A stretch of DNA of 64,000 nucleotides from Providencia sneebia DSM 19967 (GCF_000314895.2 NZ_CM001773.1:3792780-3856779); one strand, 5' to 3'. Counted from the first letter of the stretch, positions 27,430 to 38,091 are shown. Numbers and translations are program-made. Notes: generated from the letters alone by a model not told the origin.

Positions 27430-27923
27430 TACTGGTACTCCACAACGATTGTACCGTAAGCGGCAAAATCACCAGTAGGCAACTCTGCATTTCCATTTTT
27501 AACGAGCACAGCCCATAATGTTCCGGGGGATTTAGGGTCTATTAAATACTTTTTATCTAATTCTAACTCTTTATCACCTAATTGAAATTTAACGGCTAGA
27601 TTATTAATTCCAGAGTTTAACCCATTAAGATCAAAAGAACTTTTTGCTCCACTAATCGTAAGATATGTAGCCCAATTATTCTTATTCTCTTCACAGTGAA
27701 ACTGGTAATTAACTTCTCTTTTTTGCTCTTTCCCTTGAATTGATTTTATCGGCACATTACCAAAAGGAACTTCAATATCCTTACCATCATTAATTTTACA
27801 AGGAGGAGGCGTTATTAAATTTCCTGTGATAACTATGTCTGCCTCATTATCTTTAGCTGCTGACGGTAACGTGGCGAACATACCAATAAAAGAGACACAA
27901 ATTAACGGGGATATATATCGCAT
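27429..27923 (-). CDS. Minor fimbrial subunit, MrpF-like
   Basis: This 164-aa pilin has a signal peptide (ISPLICVSFIGMFATLPSAA), the cysteine pair PPPCKINDG and YQFHCEEN, the sequence VPFGNVPIKSIQG, and a C-terminal AYGTIVVEYQ strand with the penultimate tyrosine recognised by the chaperone. It resembles the next gene upstream (28% or more by eye in the C-terminal third), suggesting duplication. The probable role is an adaptor subunit in the tip fibrillum. Confidence 0.82.
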   Translation of the reverse strand: MRYISPLICVSFIGMFATLPSAAKDNEADIVITGNLITPPPCKINDGKDIEVPFGNVPIKSIQGKEQKREVNYQFHCEENKNNWATYLTISGAKSSFDLNGLNSGINNLAVKFQLGDKELELDKKYLIDPKSPGTLWAVLVKNGNAELPTGDFAAYGTIVVEYQ

Positions 27924-27937
27924 TTTGTTGCCTTTCC

Positions 27938-28432
27938 TTATTGATACGAAACTTTAAGTGTTGCATTAGCAGTAAATTTACGTGCAGGAAGTTCAGTATC
28001 TTTATTTTTAACTAATACGGCCGATATTTCAGGTTTTGGACTAAAAGTAAATGGGCGTTTAGTTCTAATTGGGAAATCTTGTGTCCCAAATTTAAATAAA
28101 ACGCCAAGTCCAGTAACATCTGTTTTTAACAGTTTCTGATCAAAATCAGAAGATACACCATCCACAAGAATATTGAGGCTAGGCATAGTCGATTGACCAT
28201 CACAAGTTACTGTATATTCGACCAGTTTTTTATAATATTCACCTTGAATACGAGTTGTTAATACGTCTCCAAAGTCAATTTCAATGAGTCGTCCATTATT
28301 CACCGAACACGGCTTCCCCACTACCTCCCCTTTAATATCTATATAGAGAAAGCCCGAAAAACTCAGAGCAGGAGGCACACTAAAAATAAATATTAGTGAG
28401 AGAAGCTTAGTTAAATATTTAATAGACACCAT
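27938..28432 (-). CDS. Minor fimbrial subunit, MrpE-like
   Basis: This 164-aa pilin has the signal KLLSLIFIFSVPPALS, the cysteine pair GKPCSVNNG and YTVTCDGQ, a motif IDFGDVLTTRIQGEYYKKLVEY and the chaperone-recognised end TANATLKVSYQ. It sits directly after the chaperone gene, as mrpE follows mrpD. A structural adaptor role is inferred from this order. Confidence 0.82.
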   Translation of the reverse strand: MVSIKYLTKLLSLIFIFSVPPALSFSGFLYIDIKGEVVGKPCSVNNGRLIEIDFGDVLTTRIQGEYYKKLVEYTVTCDGQSTMPSLNILVDGVSSDFDQKLLKTDVTGLGVLFKFGTQDFPIRTKRPFTFSPKPEISAVLVKNKDTELPARKFTANATLKVSYQ

Positions 28433-28444
28433 AATATTGTGACC

Positions 28445-29182
28445 TTATTTTTTAGGTACCACTGAACATTGATTTGCATGACAAGTAAAATTCAAATCAA
28501 CAGGGCCACCAAAATCATTAAGATAAACAAGAGTTGGGGATGTCCCAAGATTCCCAATAGCTTTACCTAAAGATTCTTGTCCAAAAGGTGCGATCATCAT
28601 TGGCTCAAAATTTGCCACTTCAAGATCACCTTGTTTAACCTTAGTTAGCGATATAAAGAAAGGTGATGGATTTTTTACAATATAATTACCACCTTGATTT
28701 AATATCTTAATTTCATTTTGCTGAGGAATAGATTCCATTCTCTCTTTTTGTTTTAAAGCTTTTGGACGATAAAAAATCTTTATTTTTGTCTGTAACGCAA
28801 TTTGTAAAACATTCGGCTTATCACTGCGGGGTGGTATTTCACGCACATTCAGGTAATAAACACTTTCACGATCATTTGGAAGTTGTAGCGCTGCGGGAAG
28901 CCCTTGGATCTTAATTTGGCTTTTAGAATCCGCTTCTATTCTATGCACTGGTGGGGTAACCAAAAATGGAGAATTAACTTTCACATCATTTTGATCTTCT
29001 ATCCAAGCTTGAGCCAAATAAGGATTATTTTTATTCTCATTGCTTAACGTCATACTCACTGATTTATCACCTTCGTTATAAATAACTCGGGTTCTATCTA
29101 AAGCAATTGCTGAATAAGCAAATTGAGATATTAATGCAGCACTTACAATTGTTGCTATTGAGACTGTTTTTAATAGTTTCAT
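28445..29182 (-). CDS. Periplasmic fimbrial chaperone, MrpD/PapD-like
   Basis: The PapD-type chaperone has a signal peptide (MKLLKTVSIATIVSAALISQFAYS). The immunoglobulin-like first domain reads ALDRTRVIYNEGDKSVSMTLSNENKNNPYLAQAWIEDQND, followed by FLVTPPVHRIEADSKSQIKI and YYLNVREIPP, the G1/F1 region that caps pilins. The ATG at 29182 has GGTGA six bases upstream and gives a clean signal peptide (245 aa); an ATG at 29200 adds six residues but has no ribosome site. It folds subunits in the periplasm and delivers them to the usher. Confidence 0.93.
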   Translation of the reverse strand: MKLLKTVSIATIVSAALISQFAYSAIALDRTRVIYNEGDKSVSMTLSNENKNNPYLAQAWIEDQNDVKVNSPFLVTPPVHRIEADSKSQIKIQGLPAALQLPNDRESVYYLNVREIPPRSDKPNVLQIALQTKIKIFYRPKALKQKERMESIPQQNEIKILNQGGNYIVKNPSPFFISLTKVKQGDLEVANFEPMMIAPFGQESLGKAIGNLGTSPTLVYLNDFGGPVDLNFTCHANQCSVVPKK

Positions 29183-29215
29183 AACTTTCACCGTTGACAT
29201 TTCATAAATTTATAA

Positions 29216-31708
29216 TTATTTACATGGTAGTAATATAGTATCTACCAAGCTATCATCTATTTTGGCTGGTAATTTAATATGGCACGAATCCCCATCACCC
29301 CAAATAACTTTTAAATCATCATTTGGGTTCACACCAGCTAAATAAACAAAACCTTTATCAGAAACTATACCGACTTCATTTTTGTCTTTACTTAATACTG
29401 ATGATCCGATTGGAGGTACACTATTATCTGCTAATGTAATAGTGCCTAATAATTTACCGCCTTCTATTATTTTAAACTTCCGATAACCAATAGCCCCTTC
29501 AGTTAAAGTTGCATATTGAGTTGACTGTAATGCTTCTGCATTATCAGGCAAATTTGCTAAATCAATTTTTAAGTTATTCCGCGTATAATCCATTACACTA
29601 GTGACAACTGCTTTACCATGTTTATTAGTTCTTATTGGGGTAATAGAGTTTTCTACAGGGATATCAGCAACGCCATTTGTATCAACTAAAATACGAGAAC
29701 CGCCAGTCGTAGAATTATTACGGTGGAATGCACCACCTTCAGGCGTTACTGTTAATCCACCTTTTAATTGCATAGATAACGTTGTTTGATTACTTTCTAT
29801 ATAAGTACCACTTGCCACCATTTGAGTTGAATCACCATCATAGGTATATGAACCTGATGTAATTAATTTATTTCTGTCCCAATTACCTGCGGAGACTAAA
29901 TAACTACTGCGGTTATCAATACGGCTATAATAATTTATATTATTATTATAATTACTATTTGCATAAGATCCGGAATAACTAATGCTAGAACCATTATTTT
30001 CTAATGGAACACTCACATTTAAATACATTCCATCATCTGTAGAATCTTGTGTTTTATTTCTATATGCAGTTAAGCTAACACTTATATTCTTAAGGTCAAA
30101 AGCATCAAAATAATTCGAAATCGTCATATTATATTGATTTGATGAAGAACGATTCCAATAAGTCTGATGAGAATAGTTTAAATACATATTGGCATTATAA
30201 TCAGGGAAAGATGTACCAAATATAACGGTATATAATTCTTTACCGCTATCTACATCACCACCATTATATCGACGGTCAATAAATTGGTTCATACTCATAA
30301 AGTTTTTTTCTGAGAAACGATAACCAGCAAATGTAATCTGGCTATTTATTTCATCAAATTGTTTAGAATATGTCAGATTATAAGAGTTACCCGTTAAAGT
30401 ACGGTTATCATCTAAATGCCCCATTTCAGCACGAGATATCGTAATGTTACCTGATAACACCCCAAATGGAGCAAGGTCACGACCTAAACCAAGAGCCAAA
30501 CTTTGATATTCAGTTGAGCCGATAATACCGCCATATAGAGTGCTGTTGTTTGTTGCACCCCATGATAATGTACCTAGACTAAACACTGGACCTTGCGTTT
30601 TATGTTCATCTTTACTTGGTTTACCCATCACAAGTTTGTAAATGAGCTGCCCAGGTCTTGTTAAAGTACCTAATCGTGACGTTTCAACTTGATAATTTGT
30701 CGAGCTACCATCCTGTTCTTGGATGGTGACATCCATTGTACCGCCACCAAATGAGTTTACATCTTGAATACGGAATGGGCCTGGGCTCACTTCCGATTGA
30801 TAGATAATCCGGCCATCTTGGCGAACAATAATCGTTGCGTTTGTTTTCGCTACACCTGCAATTTCAGGTGCATACCCTTGTAAAAGGGGTGGAAACATAG
30901 ATTCATTTGTTTCCAAGCTGGCACCAAGAAAACGAAAGCTATCAAATATCGTTGATGAAAGGTATTGTTCACCAAACGTTAAGCGGGCGCTTAATGAACG
31001 TATTGCACGATAAGCATAAATCTGGTTCCATGCCCACGTTTCGCTACCTTTATTTAATTGCCCTCTTTGGGCTTGCCAATCCGCTCTAGCGCGCCATGGC
31101 CCGAGGTTAAATCCCATCGTACCAATTGCAGTCAATCCACCATTAGTACCTGAATCATCCCCTTTATTCTGGTCAACAACGCGTGCAGTTGTATTGTAGT
31201 CAATGAATCCACCGACAATACCATCATCCCAACGTGCTGGCGGATCCCAGTCAGGATCTTGATATTCCATATAAGCTTGTGGAATATTAATTTGTAATGT
31301 ATTTTTGGCTAAATCACCTCTAACGCGCATATTTGGTATTGAGCGAATATCTAAACATTGACCATCTCGCAACCATTTAACTTTACTATCCCACTCTTTT
31401 CTCATTCCTAAATATTCAAATAGCTTTGGAGTAACACAAGCTAAAGATATTTTTTCATCATACTTAGGATTAAAAAATGTAATAGGTTGCTCAGCTGTGA
31501 TTTTAACTTTATTCACTTCTAGCATTAATGAATATTCATCAGGAGGGAGGTAATCAGCATGAGAGAATTTACTGAAGTCAATATTTTCAGTACTACTTCC
31601 GTCTAAAAAATCGGTATTAAAATCAACTCCATCCTCTGAAAATGCAGCCACAGGCATCAGCATTAAAAGCATCAACTGAGTGATCAGATTTAATTTTATG
31701 CTTTTCAT
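29216..31708 (-). CDS. Fimbrial outer-membrane usher, MrpC-like
   Basis: The 830-aa protein has a signal peptide, an N-terminal chaperone-binding domain (FNTDFLDGSSTENIDFSKFSHADYLPPDEY), a 24-strand-type barrel with plug (APEIAGVAKTNATIIVRQDGRIIYQSEVSPGPFRIQDV) and C-terminal domains ending with the cysteine pair GDSCHIKLP and TILLPCK. Length and motifs match the PapC/MrpC ushers. It is separated from the major subunit gene by a 32-bp palindrome that may reduce downstream expression. Confidence 0.95.
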   Translation of the reverse strand: MKSIKLNLITQLMLLMLMPVAAFSEDGVDFNTDFLDGSSTENIDFSKFSHADYLPPDEYSLMLEVNKVKITAEQPITFFNPKYDEKISLACVTPKLFEYLGMRKEWDSKVKWLRDGQCLDIRSIPNMRVRGDLAKNTLQINIPQAYMEYQDPDWDPPARWDDGIVGGFIDYNTTARVVDQNKGDDSGTNGGLTAIGTMGFNLGPWRARADWQAQRGQLNKGSETWAWNQIYAYRAIRSLSARLTFGEQYLSSTIFDSFRFLGASLETNESMFPPLLQGYAPEIAGVAKTNATIIVRQDGRIIYQSEVSPGPFRIQDVNSFGGGTMDVTIQEQDGSSTNYQVETSRLGTLTRPGQLIYKLVMGKPSKDEHKTQGPVFSLGTLSWGATNNSTLYGGIIGSTEYQSLALGLGRDLAPFGVLSGNITISRAEMGHLDDNRTLTGNSYNLTYSKQFDEINSQITFAGYRFSEKNFMSMNQFIDRRYNGGDVDSGKELYTVIFGTSFPDYNANMYLNYSHQTYWNRSSSNQYNMTISNYFDAFDLKNISVSLTAYRNKTQDSTDDGMYLNVSVPLENNGSSISYSGSYANSNYNNNINYYSRIDNRSSYLVSAGNWDRNKLITSGSYTYDGDSTQMVASGTYIESNQTTLSMQLKGGLTVTPEGGAFHRNNSTTGGSRILVDTNGVADIPVENSITPIRTNKHGKAVVTSVMDYTRNNLKIDLANLPDNAEALQSTQYATLTEGAIGYRKFKIIEGGKLLGTITLADNSVPPIGSSVLSKDKNEVGIVSDKGFVYLAGVNPNDDLKVIWGDGDSCHIKLPAKIDDSLVDTILLPCK

Positions 31709-31750
31709 TAAATAGTGCCATCAGTAAAGGAAAATATAAAATGGGTTATG

Positions 31751-31782
31751 AAAACATATGGCGTATATACGCCATATGTTTT
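31751..31782 (-). terminator. 32-nt perfect palindrome between major pilin and usher genes
   Basis: AAAACATATGGCGTAT (31751-31766) is followed directly by its exact reverse complement. The RNA hairpin ends in UUUU. Such elements after the first gene of fimbrial operons let most transcripts stop after the major subunit and protect its mRNA. Confidence 0.75.
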
Positions 31783-31803
31783 GCATATCGGGAAAATTAA
31801 TTC

Positions 31804-32424
31804 TTATTGGTAGATAACTTTGAAGTTAGCTACTGTATCGAAACGACCAGTTGTTGCTTTCTTACCGTCTGCTTCGTTACCTTTAACATATGCGCCGAAG
31901 TGCATAGTTGTTCTTGAGCCGTCACCGCCATTTAATACATAGCCGTCACCAACACTTGGGAATGCTTTACCAAATACGATTGGTGTATTTGCACCATCAG
32001 TGATGACGATACCCGCGTTTTCTACTTTACCGCCTAAACCAAGTAACTCACCTGTGAAACCTGTGAAACCTGTGAAACCAGAAACTGTTGAACCAGTGAA
32101 GCTGATTTTTGCATTTTTGTAAGTTTCAATTGAGCAATTTTTCAAAACGATATCGAATTTTTCTTCATCTGAACGATATTTACCAGAAGTCAGTTCATTC
32201 AATGCGATTTCACCGAAGTTAACTGTTTGGTTCAGGTTATTATCATCGATAGAGCAAGGTACATCGTTAATATAGCCAAGGAAATGAATAGTACCTTGTG
32301 AGCTTTCAGCTGTTTTAGCTGGTGAAGTTGGAGTAGTGCCATCATCAGCAGCAAATGCTGGAGACATAGTTACACCCATGCTTAAACCTAATGCGAGACT
32401 CAATGCTAATTTATTAAATTTCAT
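31804..32424 (-). CDS. Major fimbrial subunit, MrpA-like
   Basis: The 206-aa pilin has a signal peptide (LALSLALGLSMGVTMSPAFA), the cysteine pair VPCSIDD and LKNCSIE, the NFGEIALNEL motif and the C-terminal donor strand TVANFKVIYQ. It is first in the operon after a good ribosome site. Unusual is a perfect 9-bp tandem repeat (32051-32077, three copies) coding for the loop TGFTGFTGFTG, which makes this pilin longer than most and is likely to vary in copy number between strains. Confidence 0.92.
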   Translation of the reverse strand: MKFNKLALSLALGLSMGVTMSPAFAADDGTTPTSPAKTAESSQGTIHFLGYINDVPCSIDDNNLNQTVNFGEIALNELTSGKYRSDEEKFDIVLKNCSIETYKNAKISFTGSTVSGFTGFTGFTGELLGLGGKVENAGIVITDGANTPIVFGKAFPSVGDGYVLNGGDGSRTTMHFGAYVKGNEADGKKATTGRFDTVANFKVIYQ

Positions 32425-33528
32425 GACTCTATTACCTTTGATATAGTAGGAAGAAGTTCCTTTAACCTATTTCTTATTTCTCTATAAATAGATAAATATT
32501 TATCTGCTTATTTTCGAAACTTGAATTAATAATGGCTCCTTGCTTATTAATTCAATTGGTTTACAGAAACTTTTTAAATAAATTATTTCCATCCAATTTA
32601 TTACATTTATAAAGCTACTGAACCTATAAATACCTATTCTGGCTCTATAAGTTAGGTACCTACATCACCATCATCACCACTAAACTATTCTTTGTAATGG
32701 CTCTGATTGATTTTTTCGGTGTAGCTCAATTTCTAAGAAAATTGATACACAACAAAAATGTCACTCAGGAGGTTGTGCAGATATTTTCTGCCAACAACTC
32801 TACCTCAACGATATTTTTTGTCAAAAAACACGTATTTTAATCATATGAAAAGAATTTAAATCTAATAAATTAAAAAAAGACAACTAATAATAAATTTTAA
32901 GTGTTAATTACATATATTAATAATGAGACTTAGAAAAATTTATATAAAAATGTAAATTTATATTTCACTTAAAGAGCGATTATTGCAAAATATTTTTAAT
33001 TGTTGTTTTTTAAAAATATCTATAATTTAACTATAAATGATATCAAAATAGAAATTGATCATAATTTACAGATAAAAAACCTGTAAATAAAACCGATTAT
33101 TGGATTTAAATCTAAGTAAAAATAATATGCTGAGATAATTCCTAATCAAATGATTGACAATTTGAAACATTTTATGATACTCTTAATATGATAATTTGTT
33201 TATTAAATGTTAATTATTACTGGAGTATTTAACATATCCCCCACGGTATTTAATCAATTTCAATTGAAAACTTAGGGTATATATTTTTTTATTATTAAAT
33301 AACTTATTTTTTTATTCATTCTGTAAGAATTTTTTGTAAAAAAATCCTAATTAAAAATTGGTGTATACTTTTTTGTTAATAATCTTTTTATTTCATCTCA
33401 TCATGGATTATTCAAAATGAATTACTATGTATATATCAACTTCCACAGCCCCTATCCCTTAAAAATTTATGGTAAACTTAGATGCATAACAGCTAACAGC
33501 GCTCAGCTTTGTATCGAGATCAATTACT
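32425..33528. other. Long AT-rich intergenic region between fimbrial operon and zur
   Basis: These 1104 bases contain no supported gene. A perfect 14-nt palindrome lies at 32491-32504. I found no pair of matched inverted repeats bracketing a promoter and no recombinase gene nearby, so MrpI-style promoter inversion cannot be supported. The length and A/T runs suggest a complex, probably H-NS-bound, control region. Confidence 0.5.
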
Positions 33529-34044
33529 ATGAAAAAAATGAATGAAGAGAAACTGCTCAAAATGGCAGAACGAATTTGTGAATCTCGGGGAGTTAGATTG
33601 ACATCGCAAAGGGAAACAGTATTAAGGTTAATTGCACAACAACACGGTGCTATCAGTGCTTACGATTTACTTGATTTACTCCGTGAAGTTGAACCTCAAG
33701 CTAAACCACCAACTGTATACCGTGCTTTAGAGTTTTTGATGGAGCAGTCTTTTATTCATAAAATCGAATCAACTAATAGCTATGTAATTTGTCATCATGT
33801 TGATAATCCAAGCCACATTTCTGTTATGTTAATCTGTGACCATTGCGGAAGTGTTGAAGAGAGTGATTGCAGTGCAATAGAAGAAGCGATTCTAGCACTA
33901 GCCAAAGAAAATTTATTTCAGCTACGCCATACTGTCGTTGAGAATCATGGTTTATGCCAAGCTTGCGGTGAGATAGCGGGTTGCCAAGATCATGAGCATT
34001 GCAGTCATAATCATAAACAACCTCTTACAATAAAGAAGAAATAG
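33529..34044 (+). CDS. zur: Zinc uptake regulator Zur (Fur family)
   Basis: This 171-aa protein has a winged helix (VRLTSQRETVLRLIAQQHGAISAYDLLDLLREVEPQAKPPTVYRALEFL) and a dimerisation domain with zinc-site cysteines CDHCGSVEE and GLCQACGE, plus the ICHHVDNPSHISVMLICDHC histidine cluster. The tail is rich in His and Cys. It represses zinc uptake genes when zinc-loaded. ATG 33529 has GAGAT upstream; ATG 33538 is possible. In E. coli zur also follows lexA, but here dinF and yjbJ are absent and the gene is convergent with lexA. Confidence 0.95.
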   Translation: MKKMNEEKLLKMAERICESRGVRLTSQRETVLRLIAQQHGAISAYDLLDLLREVEPQAKPPTVYRALEFLMEQSFIHKIESTNSYVICHHVDNPSHISVMLICDHCGSVEESDCSAIEEAILALAKENLFQLRHTVVENHGLCQACGEIAGCQDHEHCSHNHKQPLTIKKK

Positions 34045-34279
34045 TTTGTTAATGGCTTACTTGTTAATAACTAAATAAGCTGAGTTAGCAAAAGCAATCA
34101 ATTTAATGGAAAAACAAATTACTCGATGGGAGAAAAAGCTAATGTATAACAACAACATCACAGGCAGACTCCCAACACTATGTACTTCACTACAACATTA
34201 GGTAAGGTCTGCCAGCAATACTGTTATCAAACTACAATATTTATCAAGCTATTATATTCGTCAAACTACGATATTAAGA

Positions 34280-34897
34280 TTAAGACCATTCACCGTTACG
34301 AATAACGCCAACGGCTAACCCTTCAATAGTAAAATTCTGCTGACGTAAATCAATAATAATGGGTGCAAATTCTGGATTTTCAGCAATTAATTCAACCCGA
34401 TTACCTTGTTGCTTGAAGCGTTTAACGGTGACTTCATCTTCAATACGAGCAACAACAACTTGTCCATTATGAACGTCTTGTGTTTTATGCACAGCTAAAA
34501 GGTCGCCATCCATAATCCCAATATCTTTCATAGACATACCATTAACACGCAATAAAAAATCCGCATGAGGTTTAAATAATTGAGGATCAACCTGATAATG
34601 GCTTTCAATATGTTCTTGCGCCAATAATGGTTCACCCGCAGCAACACGGCCAATCAAAGGCAATCCCTGAGTTTCACTTTCTTCTTCAAGTAATAAGCGA
34701 ATACCGCGCGAAGCACCAGAAACAATCTCAATAACCCCTTTTCGAGCTAACGCTTTCAGGTGTTCTTCTGCCGCATTAGGCGAACGAAAACCAAGGCTTG
34801 CTGCGATTTCAGCTCGTGTTGGTGGCATACCAGTTTGAGAAATGTGATCACGCACCAAATCATAAACCTGCTGTTGTCTAGCTGTCAGTGCTTTCAT
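34280..34897 (-). CDS. lexA: LexA repressor of the SOS response
   Basis: This 205-aa protein has an N-terminal winged helix ([47 protein letters not shown]), the self-cleavage site VAAGEPL (Ala-Gly), the catalytic serine in [13 protein letters not shown] and the catalytic lysine in [18 protein letters not shown] stands six bases before the ATG. RecA-stimulated autocleavage lifts repression of DNA repair genes. An SOS box lies 31 bases upstream. The next gene expected from E. coli, dinF, is missing here. Confidence 0.97.
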   Translation of the reverse strand: MKALTARQQQVYDLVRDHISQTGMPPTRAEIAASLGFRSPNAAEEHLKALARKGVIEIVSGASRGIRLLLEEESETQGLPLIGRVAAGEPLLAQEHIESHYQVDPQLFKPHADFLLRVNGMSMKDIGIMDGDLLAVHKTQDVHNGQVVVARIEDEVTVKRFKQQGNRVELIAENPEFAPIIIDLRQQNFTIEGLAVGVIRNGEWS

Positions 34898-34927
34898 TTC
34901 GTTCCCCTGTTTGTTTATACAGTCAGA

Positions 34928-34943
34928 CTGTGAGTATATACAG
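34928..34943. promoter_or_regulatory. SOS box upstream of lexA
   Basis: CTGTGAGTATATACAG matches the LexA consensus CTGT-N8-ACAG. A second, degenerate half (CTGTATAAACAG on the minus strand) lies nearer the gene, in line with the two boxes of E. coli lexA. It gives autoregulation. Confidence 0.9.
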
Positions 34944-35001
34944 GTAAATGAAGATTTGAAACCTCTAAATCACTGAACTTGCTGATCCGTTAACTCAAAC
35001 T

Positions 35002-35376
35002 CTAATTTATACAATAACGCTGCCATAAAACGATAACCCAAATAAATATTGCTAAACCTATCGTCAGAAATACTGCTGCGGAGCCAATATCTTTCGCACG
35101 GCCAGATAATTCATGATATTCACTGCCAATGCGGTCTACTACAGACTCGATTGCACTATTAATAAGTTCAACAATAGCAACAAGCACAACTGAGCTAATA
35201 AGTAATAACCTATCTATATAACTAACATCCAAATAAAATGCGATAATTACTGCAATAATAGCTGCAACAGATTCCTGCCTAAAAGCTGCCTCATGAACCC
35301 AAGCCGCCTTTAATCCTTTAAGAGAATACCCTGCCGCTTTTATAACGCGTGTAAATCCCTTAGTTTGGTTTGCCAT
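35002..35376 (-). CDS. dgkA: Diacylglycerol kinase DgkA
   Basis: The 124-aa inner-membrane enzyme has three membrane helices, the amphipathic N-terminus GFTRVIKAAGYSLKGLKAAWVHEAAFRQE and the active-site ELINSAIESVVDRIGSEYHELSGRAKDIGSAAVF. It phosphorylates diacylglycerol released by MDO synthesis. AAGGA precedes the ATG. It is divergent from plsB, as in E. coli. Confidence 0.97.
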   Translation of the reverse strand: MANQTKGFTRVIKAAGYSLKGLKAAWVHEAAFRQESVAAIIAVIIAFYLDVSYIDRLLLISSVVLVAIVELINSAIESVVDRIGSEYHELSGRAKDIGSAAVFLTIGLAIFIWVIVLWQRYCIN

Positions 35377-35502
35377 ATTTATTCCTTAAAAAATACAAAC
35401 AATCATCATATTTTACGGTCAAAGTGAATTGTCAGTAACAGATTTGCCAGTTGATTTCTGGTATGCTTACGGAGCATTATTAACAAGAGGCTATAATCAT
35501 TT

Positions 35503-37989
35503 ATGTCACTTTGGCGTAAAATATATTACAACATGTTGAATTTACCACTAAAATTATTGGTAAAAAGTAAACTTATTCCAACAGATCCTATTTCAGAACT
35601 AGGGCTAGATACCAGTAGACCAACACTTTATGTGTTACCCTACCATTCTAAATCTGACCTTTTAACACTTCGTCAGCAATGTTTAGCTATCGGGCTTCCT
35701 GATCCTTTAGTCAATAATGACATCAATGGAACCCAGTTACCTGCTTATGTTTTTATTGATGATGGCCCACGTGTTTTTCGTTACTACTCACCAGATCCAC
35801 GCAAAGAATCCGTAAAAACATTCCATGCTTATCTAGATTTACACCGCAGTAATCCTAATCTAGATATTCAAATGTTACCGGCCTCTGTTATGTTTGGTCG
35901 CTCACCAGGTCGTGAAGGACATACACCTGCACCACCATTAAGGCTACTTAATGGTATCCAAAAATTCTTTGCACTTCTTTGGCTAGGAAGAGATAGTTTT
36001 GTTCGCTTTTCCCCCATAGTTTCAATGGGAGTGATGGCACAAGAACACGGCACAGACACTATTATTGCCAATAAACTTGCCCGAGTTGCGCGTATTCACT
36101 ATTCACGCCAGCGCCTTGCTGCTGTTGGCCCTAAACTACCCGTACGCCAAGAATTGTTCAATAAATTATTGACATCAAAAGCGATAGAAAAAGCGGTTGA
36201 AGATGAATCTCGTAGCAAAAAGATCCCATTAAAAAAAGCGCAACAAAATGCCGTCAATATGATGGAAGAAATTGCAGCCAATTTCTCCTATGAAGCTGTG
36301 CGCTTGACTGACCGTGTTCTTAGCTGGACATGGAACAGACTTTATCAAGGGATCAACGTCCAACACGCAGAAAGAGTGCGTCAATTAGCGCAAGATGGCC
36401 ATGAAATTGTTTATGTTCCATCACATCGTAGCCATATGGATTACCTGTTACTTTCTTATGTGCTCTATCACCAAGGCCTAGTTCCCCCTCACATTGCAGC
36501 AGGGATAAATCTAAATTTCTGGCCTGCTGGCCCGATTTTCCGCCGACTTGGTGCATTTTTTATTCGTCGAACCTTTAAAGGCAATAAGCTCTATTCGACC
36601 GTTTTTCGTGAATATCTGAGCGAATTGTTTGCTCGTGGTTATTCTATTGAGTACTTTGTTGAGGGTGGACGTTCTCGTACAGGCCGCTTGCTTGATCCGA
36701 AAACAGGGACATTATCAATGACATTGCAAGCAATGCTACGAGGTGACTCCCGCCCAATTACAATTGTACCAATCTATATCGGCTATGAACATGTTATGGA
36801 AGTGGGTACTTACGCCAAAGAGTTGCGTGGAGCAGAAAAAGAAAAAGAAGGCTTTTTCTCCATGATCCGCGGTTTGCGTAAGTTACGCAACTTAGGTCAA
36901 GGTTATGTTAACTTTGGTCAGCCTATTTCTTTACCTCAGTATTTAAATAAGCATGTTCCTCAATGGCGTGAATCAATTGATCCAATAGAGCCACAGCGCC
37001 CTAGCTGGCTGAACCCAACCGTGAGCAGTCTAGCGGATAACATTATGGTGAACATTAATAATGCTGCTGCTGCAAACGCAATTAATTTATGTTCAACAGC
37101 ACTCTTAGCATCACGCCAACGTGCCTTAACACGTGAGCAACTTATTGAACAGGTGGAGTGTTATTTACAACTGCTACGTAATGTTCCTTATACGGAAGAT
37201 GCAACAACGCCTGACAAAACAGCAGAGCAGTTGTTAGAGCATGCATTACAGATGGATAAATTCGAAGTAGAAAAAGACAGCATGGGAGATATTATTATTC
37301 TCCCGCGTGAAAATGCAGTTTTAATGACTTATTATCGAAATAACATTCATCACTTATTAGTCCTACCGTCGTTAATTGCCTCGATCGTGCTTCATCATGA
37401 GTCGATTAGTCGTCAACAGATCCATGAACAAGTTGCACAAATCTATCCATTCCTTAAAGCTGAGCTGTTTATGCGCTTTGACAGTGAATCATTAACTGAA
37501 ATGGTAGATACACTAATTGATGAGCTAAATCATCAAAAATTAGTGTGTTTAAAAGATGGCGAGATAGTGGCAATTAATTCACCTCGTATTCGGCCATTAC
37601 AGCTTCTGGCGGCGGGCGTACGAGAAACCTTACAACGCTATGCAATTACTTTATCTTTGCTAAATACAATACCGGAAATTAGCCGTAATACGCTAGAAAA
37701 AGAGAGCCGCATGCTAGCGCAAAGGCTGTCAGTGCTCCACGGTATTAATGCACCTGAGTTTTTTGATAAAGCCGTGTTTTCTATCTTGGTCGAAACACTC
37801 AGAGAAGAAGGTTACATTGATAATGATGAAAACCATATTTTTACTGCTAATGCGAAAAAATTGTACAGCGTCATTTCTCGTTTAATGTCACCAGAAATTC
37901 GCTTAACAATAGAAAGTGTTAGCCTACCTGATGAAAGCTCAGACAAAATATTAACTGCTGAGTCAAATAACGAGAAATCAGATAAGTAA
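35503..37989 (+). CDS. plsB: Glycerol-3-phosphate acyltransferase PlsB
   Basis: The 828-aa protein is full length (E. coli 807-827). The acyltransferase blocks are in order: block [16 protein letters not shown] with the HxxxxD catalytic pair, block [11 protein letters not shown], block [17 protein letters not shown] and block [13 protein letters not shown]. It starts phospholipid synthesis by acylating sn-glycerol-3-phosphate at the inner membrane. It is transcribed away from dgkA and converges with ubiA. A bidirectional terminator ends it. Confidence 0.97.
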   Translation: MSLWRKIYYNMLNLPLKLLVKSKLIPTDPISELGLDTSRPTLYVLPYHSKSDLLTLRQQCLAIGLPDPLVNNDINGTQLPAYVFIDDGPRVFRYYSPDPRKESVKTFHAYLDLHRSNPNLDIQMLPASVMFGRSPGREGHTPAPPLRLLNGIQKFFALLWLGRDSFVRFSPIVSMGVMAQEHGTDTIIANKLARVARIHYSRQRLAAVGPKLPVRQELFNKLLTSKAIEKAVEDESRSKKIPLKKAQQNAVNMMEEIAANFSYEAVRLTDRVLSWTWNRLYQGINVQHAERVRQLAQDGHEIVYVPSHRSHMDYLLLSYVLYHQGLVPPHIAAGINLNFWPAGPIFRRLGAFFIRRTFKGNKLYSTVFREYLSELFARGYSIEYFVEGGRSRTGRLLDPKTGTLSMTLQAMLRGDSRPITIVPIYIGYEHVMEVGTYAKELRGAEKEKEGFFSMIRGLRKLRNLGQGYVNFGQPISLPQYLNKHVPQWRESIDPIEPQRPSWLNPTVSSLADNIMVNINNAAAANAINLCSTALLASRQRALTREQLIEQVECYLQLLRNVPYTEDATTPDKTAEQLLEHALQMDKFEVEKDSMGDIIILPRENAVLMTYYRNNIHHLLVLPSLIASIVLHHESISRQQIHEQVAQIYPFLKAELFMRFDSESLTEMVDTLIDELNHQKLVCLKDGEIVAINSPRIRPLQLLAAGVRETLQRYAITLSLLNTIPEISRNTLEKESRMLAQRLSVLHGINAPEFFDKAVFSILVETLREEGYIDNDENHIFTANAKKLYSVISRLMSPEIRLTIESVSLPDESSDKILTAESNNEKSDK

Positions 37990-38015
37990 TAATATCTTTC
38001 ATGCTCTATCATAAC

Positions 38016-38052
38016 AAAAAGGGTAATGCCAATTTAAGCATTACCCTTTTTT
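38016..38052. terminator. Bidirectional terminator between plsB and ubiA
   Basis: AAAAAGGGTAATGC pairs with GCATTACCCTTTTTT around a short loop. It has strong U runs on both strands. Confidence 0.9.
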
Positions 38053-38091
38053 ATCTTGCCTTGAAAAATATTTTACCAAGCTATCAAGCCA

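Noticed and set aside
32425..33528. Possible invertible promoter upstream of the fimbrial operon
   Set aside because: No matched long inverted repeats bracket a promoter and no MrpI/FimB-like recombinase gene is in the window.
34141..34210. GGCAGAC/GTCTGCC inverted repeat between zur and lexA
   Set aside because: Seven-base arms about 40 bases apart in ordinary sequence, with no functional context beyond the convergent gene ends.
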